Source: an uncultured bacterium (lineage in GTDB: Bacteria; Cyanobacteriota; Vampirovibrionia; Gastranaerophilales; Gastranaerophilaceae). From it: 6,378 bases of DNA. Position 1 is the first letter of the stretch, and the number at the start of each line of letters is the position of its first letter. The translations under genes were made by a program, and so were the position numbers. Below the pieces are notes generated by a model. That model made no database searches, was not told the DNA's origin, and saw only the letters and a list, made by a program, of their open reading frames with translations. The stretch spans positions 1-6,378 of the forward strand of contig CAQTPN010000088.1 in assembly GCA_948888345.1 (NCBI GenBank), read 5' to 3'. Of the stretch, positions 1 through 6,173 are shown piece after piece.

Positions 1-25
1 AATAAATTCAACGAAATGAGATAAG

Positions 26-355
26 ATGGGTTTAATCACCGCAACAATCAGAAAAACGCAATTAAACAACTACAGGCTTGATTTAGAATACAAGATGCAG
101 TTGGTTTCGGCTTCAAAACTAAATTTGAGCCAGACGGTTAACGACCTTTTGTCTGTTGCAAGTGATTTAGATACGGATTCTCCTGAAGCAAAAGCTCTTG
201 AAAAAAGAAAAGAGCGGCTGTATCTTGTTGAAAAGAAGCTGGATGAGCAGATGCAGCGGTTTGAAACGCAGCTTAAAATGGTTGAAGCCGAGCTTCAAAC
301 CTGCAACCAGATGATTGATAAGAATATTCAATACTCTTACGGCGGCGGAAGATAG
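26..355 (+). CDS. Small coiled-coil protein of unknown function
   Basis: This is a 109-residue, highly charged protein that I cannot assign to a named family. It has no signal peptide and no membrane segment. A first helical stretch covers about residues 8-45. A short acidic turn follows around residues 47-53 (DLDTDSPEA), then a long K/E/Q-rich segment at about 54-100 with heptad-like spacing of L, V and M, so a helical hairpin or coiled coil is likely. The tail is short and Gly-rich (SYGGGR). The ATG at 26 follows a weak purine-rich stretch (GAGATAAG). Two stop codons just upstream (TGA at 17-19, TAA at 22-24) could end a preceding plus-strand gene, so it may be a distal operon gene. It converges with the minus-strand leuS block. 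From memory it resembles short proteins recurrent in Gastranaerophilales genomes. Structural or secretion-related roles are possible but unsupported. The reading frame is believable because the composition is regular; the function is unknown. Confidence 0.75.
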   Translation: MGLITATIRKTQLNNYRLDLEYKMQLVSASKLNLSQTVNDLLSVASDLDTDSPEAKALEKRKERLYLVEKKLDEQMQRFETQLKMVEAELQTCNQMIDKNIQYSYGGGR

Positions 356-366
356 CCGCTTTAATT
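341..366 (+). terminator. Possible weak hairpin terminator after the coiled-coil gene
   Basis: GCGGC at 342-346 can pair with GCCGC at 355-359, with a G-U pair possible at 341/360. The loop is 8 nt and TTTAATT follows. The left arm lies in the last codons of the upstream gene and the right arm begins at the last base of its stop codon. The stem is short and the T tract is interrupted, so this is only a candidate. On the opposite strand no T tract follows, so it would not end the leuS block. Confidence 0.25.
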
Positions 367-373
367 CCGGATT

Positions 374-838
374 TTATACAGGTGTAATACCCGCTTCGCT
401 GCTATGAAATATTCCAAGAAATATACAGGTTATAAGAATGTAAATTATATAAATTCCAAGATAAAGGGCAAATCTTTTTTCTACGGATTGTTCAAAGACA
501 TCTTTTCTTATAAGCTTTTTTATTGCTAAATCGATAAAATGAACAATTACGGTTACTATAAGTGCGCAAAGCATGTGAGAGACTATATGGTTGTGTTTTA
601 GTGTATTTAGATTTACATGTTTTTCAACCATAAACATCATTATCGAATTTGATACAAACTGATAGCTTATAAAGGGAATACAGGTTAAAAACATCATTTT
701 TGGCGGCAGGCCGGAAAAAGCCAGACCCAGTAAAATAATCAAATGCGGCAGGGTGTTTTGTGAATATAAAAAAAGTTTCTTTTGTTCCGTAAAAATACAG
801 CTGGATAAAATTGATTGATAATTTTTATTTTGCAACAA
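374..838 (-). CDS. Integral membrane protein of unknown function
   Basis: This is a 154-residue hydrophobic protein with about three to four membrane segments: roughly residues 30-46, 49-70, 86-106 and 123-144. Short basic stretches (KKLIRK near 107-112, EKRF near 120-123) separate them, as expected for a membrane protein. I do not recognise a family motif. The start is TTG at 838, inside the last codons of leuS, which gives a 14-nt overlap. A second TTG sits at 835, and a TGA at 842-844 rules out a longer N-terminus. Upstream, GGTG lies 4 nt before the TTG, a poor ribosome site, so translation probably depends on coupling to leuS. The next ATG (697) would remove the first hydrophobic segment, so I prefer the TTG. 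The hydrophobic pattern and the tight position behind leuS argue for a real gene. The function is unknown and the N-terminus uncertain. Confidence 0.68.
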   Translation of the reverse strand: MLQNKNYQSILSSCIFTEQKKLFLYSQNTLPHLIILLGLAFSGLPPKMMFLTCIPFISYQFVSNSIMMFMVEKHVNLNTLKHNHIVSHMLCALIVTVIVHFIDLAIKKLIRKDVFEQSVEKRFALYLGIYIIYILITCIFLGIFHSSEAGITPV

Positions 839-3350
839 TATTCACCAGCTTATTGGGTACAACGATAGTTTTGACGACGGTTTTGCCTTCAAGTGCTGCC
901 TTTATTTTTTCGCTCTCCAGAGCAAGTTTTGTGAGTTCATCATTGCTTTGATTATTGCTTGTTTCAATTTTATCTCTGATTTTTCCGTTAATTTGCACAA
1001 TTAAAGTTACATCATTAAGTTTTGTTAAATTTTCTTCATATTTTGGCCATTCAAGGTCGTGGATTGAATCTTTCAACCCTGCTTTTTGTGCCAAATTTGA
1101 ATAAATTTCTTCGCTCATATATACGGCTACGGGTGAAATTAGCTTCAACATTGAAATAAGGGCAAAACTTAACACATTTTTTTCAATATTGGTTTCGTCT
1201 TTAACGTAGTCATAGATTGCATTTGTAAGCTCTCTATACCTTGATACCACTGTATTAAACTGGAATTCATTTTCAATATCGTTTGTAATTTTCTTAATTG
1301 AAATATGAACTTCGCGAAGCAGCCTATCGCTTTTAGGGTCAAGGTTTTCAGGGATTTTATATTCAAGAGAAATTAAATCCTGATATTTTGAATACAGCCT
1401 GTAAACGCGGCATAAAAATTTATAGCATCCCTCAACGCCGGCATCAGACCAGTCAAAATCCCTTGCCGGAGGCGAATCTGAGATTATAAATAATCTTGCG
1501 GTATCCGCACCGTAATTTGCAAAAATTTCATCGGGGTCTACAGTATTTCCTTTAGATTTAGACATTTTTGAGCCGTCTTTTAATACCATACCTTGTGTCA
1601 GAAGGTTTTTAAACGGTTCATCAAAATCTAAAAGGCCGCAGTCTCTTAGTGCTTTTGTGAAAAATCTTGAATAAAGAAGATGCAAAATTGCATGCTCAAT
1701 ACCGCCAACATACTGGTCAACGGGCAGCCATTTATTTACAAGGTCTCGGTTGAAGCACTCTTTATCATTTCTTGCATCTGCGTAGCGCATATAATACCAG
1801 CTGGAGCACATAAATGTATCCATAGTGTCCGTTTCACGCTTTGCAGGGCCGCCGCATACGGGACAAACGGCATTTTCAAAAGTCTTTGATGTTTTAACGG
1901 GCGACATTCCCTGAACGGAAAAATCAACGTCAGTCGGTAATTTTACCGGTAATTCGCTATCCGGCACAGGCTGGCAGCCGCATTTTTCGCAGTATACAAC
2001 AGGAATCGGCGCGCCCCAGTATCTTTGCCTTGAAATTAGCCAATCGCGAAGTCTGTACTGGGTTTTAGCGTATCCAAAGCCTTCCTTTTCGGCAAATTCT
2101 GTAATTTTAGCCTTTGCTTCTTCATTATCCAGGCCGTTAAAATCACCGGAATTAACCAGTTTTCCGGGGGCAGTGAATACTTTATCAGGTTCATAGCCTT
2201 CTCCGTCTATTACCTGAATTACGGGAAGATTAAATTTCTTTGCAAAGTCAAAATCCCTCTCATCATGGGCAGGAACAGCCATTACTGCACCTGTTCCGTA
2301 GTCTACTATTGCATAATCAGCTACCCATATAGGGCAAATTCTTCCTGTGAGCGGGTTTATAATATGTGTGCCAAGGGGAACACCTGTTTTGACTCTTTCT
2401 GTGGAAAGCCTTTCTATTTCAGACATTTTCCTTGCATTTTCCCTGTATTTTTCAACAATTTCACGGTTTTCCGGAGTAGTCAGTTTTTCAATATCAGGAT
2501 ATTCGGGAGCTACAACAAGATATGTGATACCAAATGCAGTATCCGGACGGGTTGTATATACGGGAATTTCAAGCCCTGCATTGCTTGAGGTGCAACCGCA
2601 TCCTGCTTTCCCGCAGCCGCAGTTGTTTTCGAATTCTTTTACTTTAAATTTTAAAATAGTTCCTTTGGATTTTCCAATCCAGTTTGCCTGCATGGTTTTA
2701 ACGTTATCACCCCAGCCTGTAAGCTTTTCAAGGTCATCAAGCAAAACTTCCGCGTAGTCTGTAATCTTTAAGAACCACTGTTCAAGATTCTTTTTTGTAA
2801 CATCGCTGTCGCATCTCCAGCATTTACCGTCTATTACCTGTTCATTGGCAAGTACGGTTGCGCATTTTTCGCACCAGTTAACCGCAGCCCCTTTTTTATA
2901 GGCTAAACCCTTCTTGTAGAGCTGTAAAAAGAGCCATTGAGTCCATTTATAATAATCTTCCTTGCATGTTGTGGCTTCTCTATCCCAATCTACAGATAGG
3001 CCAAGCATTTTAAGCTGTTTTTTCATATAGGAAATATTTTTATCAGTCCACTCGGCAGGGTTTGCACCGTGTTGAATGGCGGCATTTTCAGCCGGAAGTC
3101 CGAAACTGTCCCAGCCCATGGGATGTAAAACATTAAACCCCATTGCTTTTTTAAATCTTGCAATAACATCTGTTATAGTGTAGTTTCTAACATGCCCCAT
3201 ATGAAGCTTGCCTGAAGGGTATGGAAACATAGAAAGGGCGTAGTATTTTGGTTTATCAGAGTCGTCAAACGTTTTGAAAACCTTATTTTCTTCCCAAATA
3301 TCAAGCCATTTTTTTTCAATTTTTGACGGATAATATTCACTCGTTAACAT
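825..3350 (-). CDS. leuS: Leucyl-tRNA synthetase
   Basis: LeuRS is the cytoplasmic class Ia synthetase that attaches leucine to tRNA-Leu using ATP. This 841-residue protein has the full length of the bacterial family. The HIGH motif is HMGH at 50-53 within FPYPSGKLHMGH, and KMSKS is at 595-599. A first zinc knuckle uses C160/C163 and C177/C180. The CP1 editing domain starts near residue 235, with the threonine-rich TTRPDT at 266-271 and the VPAHDERD segment at 359-366, whose Asp363 fits the conserved editing Asp. A second four-Cys site (C454/C457 and C496/C499) is as in many non-proteobacterial LeuRS. The anticodon-binding helices follow, and the C-terminal domain carries VQINGKIRDK at 785-794. 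An extra Cys-rich loop (C244, C246, C251, C253) lies just before TTRPDT. The ATG at 3350 is preceded by AAGGA (3359-3363) with 8 nt spacing, which supports the start. No frameshift or missing catalytic motif is seen. Confidence 0.98.
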   Translation of the reverse strand: MLTSEYYPSKIEKKWLDIWEENKVFKTFDDSDKPKYYALSMFPYPSGKLHMGHVRNYTITDVIARFKKAMGFNVLHPMGWDSFGLPAENAAIQHGANPAEWTDKNISYMKKQLKMLGLSVDWDREATTCKEDYYKWTQWLFLQLYKKGLAYKKGAAVNWCEKCATVLANEQVIDGKCWRCDSDVTKKNLEQWFLKITDYAEVLLDDLEKLTGWGDNVKTMQANWIGKSKGTILKFKVKEFENNCGCGKAGCGCTSSNAGLEIPVYTTRPDTAFGITYLVVAPEYPDIEKLTTPENREIVEKYRENARKMSEIERLSTERVKTGVPLGTHIINPLTGRICPIWVADYAIVDYGTGAVMAVPAHDERDFDFAKKFNLPVIQVIDGEGYEPDKVFTAPGKLVNSGDFNGLDNEEAKAKITEFAEKEGFGYAKTQYRLRDWLISRQRYWGAPIPVVYCEKCGCQPVPDSELPVKLPTDVDFSVQGMSPVKTSKTFENAVCPVCGGPAKRETDTMDTFMCSSWYYMRYADARNDKECFNRDLVNKWLPVDQYVGGIEHAILHLLYSRFFTKALRDCGLLDFDEPFKNLLTQGMVLKDGSKMSKSKGNTVDPDEIFANYGADTARLFIISDSPPARDFDWSDAGVEGCYKFLCRVYRLYSKYQDLISLEYKIPENLDPKSDRLLREVHISIKKITNDIENEFQFNTVVSRYRELTNAIYDYVKDETNIEKNVLSFALISMLKLISPVAVYMSEEIYSNLAQKAGLKDSIHDLEWPKYEENLTKLNDVTLIVQINGKIRDKIETSNNQSNDELTKLALESEKIKAALEGKTVVKTIVVPNKLVNIVAK

Positions 3351-3396
3351 ACGTCTTTTCCTTAGCTCCCTTATTTTTGTGCTTATTTTAAAAAAA

Positions 3397-3427
3397 ATTA
3401 TACCCTAAACAATATTTTTTGTGTCAT
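3397..3427 (-). promoter_or_regulatory. Candidate sigma-70-type promoter for leuS
   Basis: On the minus strand a perfect TATAAT -10 box lies at 3402-3397. ATGACA, five of six matches to the -35 consensus, lies at 3427-3422 with a rather long 19-nt spacer. A run of T follows the -10 box, and the leuS start codon is about 46 nt further on. The site sits in the only sizeable gap between the thiS stop and leuS, which fits a new transcription unit beginning here. The spacer length and A/T-rich background keep this tentative. Confidence 0.5.
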
Positions 3428-3447
3428 ATTCTTTTTATAAAACAGGT

Positions 3448-3657
3448 TTAGCCGCCTCCTGCAAAGCCTACTATTTCAACGCTGTCGCCATCTTTTATAA
3501 AAGTTGATGCGTAATCTTCTTTGTTGATTATATTTAAATTTAATTCGACTGCAAAAAAGCCTTTTAAACCACGTATTTCAACCAGTTTTGCAACTGAAAG
3601 CTCTTCATTTTGTGTTTCAAATTCTTTTTTTTCTCCATTTAAATTAACGGTTACCAT
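3448..3657 (-). CDS. thiS: Sulfur carrier protein ThiS (ubiquitin-like, MoaD/ThiS family)
   Basis: ThiS is a small beta-grasp protein. Its C-terminal diglycine is adenylated by ThiF, then thiocarboxylated, and it donates sulfur for the thiazole ring of thiamine. From the ATG at 3657 the protein is 69 residues, the normal family length. It shows the N-terminal strand pattern VTVNLNGEKKEF, a helix around SVAKLVEIRG, the FAVELNLNII strand, then KDGDSVEIVGFAGGG, ending in the required Gly-Gly. MoaD is the alternative, but the VELN and KDGD-EIV patterns and short length fit ThiS better. An upstream ATG at 3666 would add three residues and overlap the gamma-subunit stop. I prefer 3657 because AGGA at 3669-3666 then has 8 nt spacing, whereas it would run into the 3666 ATG. 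It is the last gene of the oxidoreductase operon, and no other thi gene is visible. ThiS would serve the thiamine diphosphate that this enzyme needs, which is an inference from position. Confidence 0.85.
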   Translation of the reverse strand: MVTVNLNGEKKEFETQNEELSVAKLVEIRGLKGFFAVELNLNIINKEDYASTFIKDGDSVEIVGFAGGG

Positions 3658-3659
3658 TT

Positions 3660-4244
3660 TCAACATCCTATTTTCTCTAAAACCTTATTTGGAGTACTTT
3701 TTTGCAGATTATATCCTGCTTCAAATGATTGAATGTTGAATTTCAAAAACTCCGGTTTTTTGGCTGAAGATACTTTTTCAAGTGCCTTTATAACGCTTTC
3801 CTTGCTTAAAATTCCTGTTTTTTTGATTAAAATTCCAAGTGCCATAATGTTAAGAAGCATTTTTTCTTTTGAGCGGGCTGCAAGGTCTGAAAGCGGTTCC
3901 ATAATGCATTCTATGTCGCTCCTTAGATTTTTGCGGCCTGTCATTGAAGAGTTTATAACGGCAAGTCCTCCTTTTGCGACGGTATTTTCAAATTTATCGG
4001 TTGCCGCCCTGCTTAAAAAAATCCCGTAATCCGCTTCATCAAAGATTGGAGAAGGAATTTCGCCATTTGAAATTGTAACAAAGCAGTTTGCGCTTCCTCC
4101 CCGCATTTCAGCACCGTATGACGGTATCCAGGTTGTATTTTTACCTTCTATTATAGCGGCTTCAGACAAGGTTGTTCCTAAAAATAAAACACCCTGACCG
4201 CCAAAACCGGCAACAATTATGCGTTTTTTAGAATCTGAATTCAT
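3660..4244 (-). CDS. korC: 2-oxoacid:ferredoxin oxidoreductase, gamma subunit
   Basis: This is the small catalytic-domain subunit of the multi-subunit 2-oxoacid:ferredoxin oxidoreductases (the POR/KOR/VOR gamma domain), thought to take part in binding coenzyme A. It has 194 residues, normal for a free gamma subunit. The glycine-rich GFGGQGVLFLG lies at 13-23, after a hydrophobic first strand. The family signature SYGAEMRGGSANC is at 42-54, and the conserved NIMALG segment is at 132-137. The ATG at 4244 is preceded by AGGAG (4253-4257) with 8 nt spacing, a strong ribosome site. It follows the beta gene after 45 nt, the largest gap in the operon, and its stop lies at the thiS start. Order and sequence fit the four-subunit KOR/VOR type rather than the two-subunit type, where gamma is fused to alpha. 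The symbol korC is used for consistency; a VOR name would be equally defensible. Confidence 0.93.
   Translation of the reverse strand: MNSDSKKRIIVAGFGGQGVLFLGTTLSEAAIIEGKNTTWIPSYGAEMRGGSANCFVTISNGEIPSPIFDEADYGIFLSRAATDKFENTVAKGGLAVINSSMTGRKNLRSDIECIMEPLSDLAARSKEKMLLNIMALGILIKKTGILSKESVIKALEKVSSAKKPEFLKFNIQSFEAGYNLQKSTPNKVLEKIGC
3666..3669 (-). promoter_or_regulatory. Shine-Dalgarno site that decides the thiS start
   Basis: AGGA on the minus strand ends 8 nt before the ATG at 3657, ideal spacing for that start. Its last A is the first base of the alternative ATG at 3666, so it cannot serve that one. The site lies within the last codons of the gamma-subunit gene, whose stop (3660-3662) is 2 nt before the chosen ATG, favouring translational coupling. 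Confidence 0.6.
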
Positions 4245-4252
4245 AAGGCAAA

Positions 4253-4257
4253 CTCCT
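4253..4257 (-). promoter_or_regulatory. Shine-Dalgarno site of the gamma-subunit gene
   Basis: AGGAG on the minus strand lies 8 nt before the ATG at 4244. It is the strongest ribosome site in the operon and sits in its only real gap, so the gamma subunit probably initiates on its own rather than by coupling to the beta gene. Confidence 0.7.
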
Positions 4258-4289
4258 AAAATCCTTTATTTTCTTCCGGCATTTTAGCA

Positions 4290-5081
4290 TCACGAGCCGA
4301 CCTGCTCTGCTGTAACATCTTTTAAAACGCCTAATTTGTGTACTTTTGAAATTTCATTTTGAATATATCTGAGTGAGTCAACAGGAGACAGCTTCCACCC
4401 TGTAGGGCATGCGCATAATACCTCTATAAACGAGAACCCGAGACCATCCAGCTGGTTTTGAAATCCTTTTTTGATTGCAGCTTTTGTTCTCATAATGCTT
4501 TGCGGGCTGTAAATTCCTGTTCTTTCAACATAAATAGCTCCGTCGCAAAGTGCTACCATTTCGGCAATTTTTACGGGGTAGCCGTTTTTTTTCGGGTCGC
4601 GCCCCTGTTTTGTGGTGGTTGTTTTTTGGCCTAATATACTTGTGGCACTTGCTTGTCCGCCAGTCATGCCAAAATTTGTATTATTTATACAGATGGTTGT
4701 TATGTTTTCGCCGCGGCATGCTGTATGAATTGTTTCATTCATCCCGATTGTTGCGGCATCGCCGTCTCCTTGATATGTAAAAACTACTCTATCAGGCTTT
4801 GCGCGCTTTACGCCCGTTGCAACACAGGGGGCTCTGCCGTGTGAAGAACCAACTATATCAAGGTCATAGAATTTTTCCATACTGATTGAACAACCTACAG
4901 AGGCCACTGCGATAGTCTTTCCCTGTATTCCAAGCTCGTCAATTACTTCTGCGACAAGCCTTAATACTATTCCATGCCCGCATCCCGCACAAAACGGGTA
5001 ATCATAATTTTCCTGAATGGTTTGCGGTCTTTTAAAAACCAATTTCCCTTGTGTTTCAGGAGTTTTAGGTATATTTAACAT
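4290..5081 (-). CDS. korB: 2-oxoacid:ferredoxin oxidoreductase, beta subunit (thiamine diphosphate-binding)
   Basis: The beta subunit holds the diphosphate end of thiamine diphosphate and, in this family, often an electron-transfer [4Fe-4S] cluster. This 263-residue protein has the expected length. CAGCGH at 31-36 supplies C31 and C34; C64 (SVGCSISM) and C223/C225 (LCACPTGW) are further candidate cluster ligands. The thiamine diphosphate/Mg motif begins with QGDGDAATIG at 104-113 and ends with NNTNFGMTGGQ at 133-143. The region TTTTKQGRDPKKNGYP (154-169) is typical of KOR/VOR-type beta chains. The ATG at 5081 overlaps the end of the alpha gene by 7 nt. Upstream there is only an AAGGCGGGTG-type purine stretch, so coupling to alpha is likely. 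All key residues are present. Substrate choice between 2-oxoglutarate and branched-chain 2-oxoacids cannot be read from this subunit alone. Confidence 0.95.
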   Translation of the reverse strand: MLNIPKTPETQGKLVFKRPQTIQENYDYPFCAGCGHGIVLRLVAEVIDELGIQGKTIAVASVGCSISMEKFYDLDIVGSSHGRAPCVATGVKRAKPDRVVFTYQGDGDAATIGMNETIHTACRGENITTICINNTNFGMTGGQASATSILGQKTTTTKQGRDPKKNGYPVKIAEMVALCDGAIYVERTGIYSPQSIMRTKAAIKKGFQNQLDGLGFSFIEVLCACPTGWKLSPVDSLRYIQNEISKVHKLGVLKDVTAEQVGS

Positions 5082-6169
5082 ATTGCACCCGCCTTTTTTG
5101 GGGAATATTTTTTTTCAAGTTCGGAAATTTTTTCCATAATTTCATGTTCTTTTGCAATTTCGCCGCCAAGCTTTGAGAGTAACTCAACAGGGCAAGCCCC
5201 CTCTATTCCTGCTTTTACATCTAACAGCATCTGGCCCTCATTTAATTCTATATCAAGAATTACTTTTTTACCTGAAGCCGCCTTTTTAAGCTCATTTGAG
5301 GGGAACGGCCAGAGGGTTACAGGTCTGAATAACCCGACTTTTAAACCAGCCTCTCTTGCTTGAGCTACAACGCTTTTAGCTACTCTTGCCACTGTGCCGA
5401 ACGCTGTAATCAGAATTTCGGCATCTTCTGTCATAAATTCTTCGTATAAAACTTCATTTTCTTCAATCTGCCTGTATTTTTCCTGTAATTTTTCATTCAG
5501 GCGGGGCAGGTCATCTCCTTGCATATGAAGCGAAACAAGCTTTCTGAAAGGTCTTTTGTGAATGCCTTCTCCAACACCATCAGCTTCCCAGCTTGAAGTA
5601 TCAGGGATTTTAAGGTCAAAGGGCTTTAATTCAACAGGCTCCATCATCTGCCCTATAATGCCGTCTGCAAGCAGCATTGCAGGATTTCTATATTTATATG
5701 CAAGATAAAAAGTTTTGTAGGTTAATTCAACTGCCTCATTTATGGAAGCCGGTGCCAGTACAATCGTTCTGTAATCACCGTTTCCGCCGCCTTTTGTTGC
5801 TTGAAAATAATCCCCTTGGGAAGGTGTGATATTTCCCAATCCGGGACCTGCACGCATTACACTTATAATCACTCCGGGGATTTCTGCGGTTGCCATAGCT
5901 GAAATTGCTTCCTGCATAAGAGCTATAGCGCATGAAGATGAGCTTGTCATACTTAATGTGCCTGTTGCAGCTGCTCCAATTAGCATGTTTACGGCGGCGA
6001 GTTCAGATTCGGCACTGATGTAAGTTTTACCCAGTTTTGGCATTTCATCGCTCATAAATTCGCCGATTTCATTCTGCGGGGTAATCGGATATCCGAAATA
6101 ACATTCCAATCCGGCATTTATGGCTGCCTGAGCGATTGCTTTATTCCCCTTCATTAAAATTTTTGCCAT
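5075..6169 (-). CDS. korA: 2-oxoacid:ferredoxin oxidoreductase, alpha subunit (KorA / VorB type)
   Basis: The alpha subunit contacts the pyrimidine part of thiamine diphosphate and shapes the substrate pocket. The enzyme converts a 2-oxoacid plus CoA to acyl-CoA, CO2 and reduced ferredoxin. This chain has 364 residues, normal for a free alpha subunit. The family motif YPITPQNEI lies at 27-35, the conserved acidic SAESELAAVN at 52-61, MTSSSS at 74-79, GPGLGNITPSQGDYFQATKGG at 108-128, and ADGIIGQMMEPVEL at 168-181. A second domain follows from about residue 250 (ILITAFGTVARVAK, then GLFRPVTLWPFP at 279-290). The SQGDYFQATKGG and GQMMEPVEL segments recall chains annotated as VorB (branched-chain 2-oxoacid type), though the same group is also labelled KorA (2-oxoglutarate). 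The ATG at 6169 lies 4 nt after the ferredoxin stop with no close Shine-Dalgarno (GAGG is 15 nt away), suggesting coupled translation. M6 is a less likely start. Confidence 0.95.
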   Translation of the reverse strand: MAKILMKGNKAIAQAAINAGLECYFGYPITPQNEIGEFMSDEMPKLGKTYISAESELAAVNMLIGAAATGTLSMTSSSSCAIALMQEAISAMATAEIPGVIISVMRAGPGLGNITPSQGDYFQATKGGGNGDYRTIVLAPASINEAVELTYKTFYLAYKYRNPAMLLADGIIGQMMEPVELKPFDLKIPDTSSWEADGVGEGIHKRPFRKLVSLHMQGDDLPRLNEKLQEKYRQIEENEVLYEEFMTEDAEILITAFGTVARVAKSVVAQAREAGLKVGLFRPVTLWPFPSNELKKAASGKKVILDIELNEGQMLLDVKAGIEGACPVELLSKLGGEIAKEHEIMEKISELEKKYSPKKAGAIC

Positions 6170-6173
6170 TTAA

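Noticed and set aside
1..24. Possible C-terminal tail of an upstream plus-strand gene (NKFNEMR, stop at 22-24)
   Set aside because: Seven codons cannot be told from chance, and another frame also stops here (TGA at 17-19). It is mentioned only as context for the gene at 26.
1169..1366. Minus-strand 65-residue frame in a different frame within leuS
   Set aside because: It is a shadow of the leuS anticodon-binding region, with low-complexity K/L/M composition and no ribosome site of note.
2265..2757. Two overlapping plus-strand open frames of 107 and 136 residues opposite leuS
   Set aside because: They lie entirely antisense to the LeuRS editing domain. Their Cys/Phe/Ser-rich composition is what antisense reading of a real gene gives, and no family motif is present.
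825..3350. Cys in place of an acidic residue in the MCSSWYYMRY segment of LeuRS
   Set aside because: This position varies among bacterial LeuRS (Asp, Glu or Cys as I recall), so I do not treat it as a defect.
3391..3420. A-run and T-run inverted repeat around TTTAGGG as a terminator
   Set aside because: The stem would be almost only A-T pairs with a mismatch and would overlap the -10 box. It is better explained as A/T-rich promoter DNA.
3521..4029. Plus-strand frames opposite thiS and the gamma-subunit gene
   Set aside because: They are antisense to genes with clear family signatures. Their Phe/Ser/Leu-rich content is typical of antisense frames in A/T-rich DNA.
4256..4282. Nine-codon ATG...TAG mini-frame in the gap between the beta and gamma genes (MPEENKGF)
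   Set aside because: It is too short to judge, lacks its own ribosome site and has no attenuator-like codon run. Its stop overlapping the gamma gene's AGGAG is probably chance.
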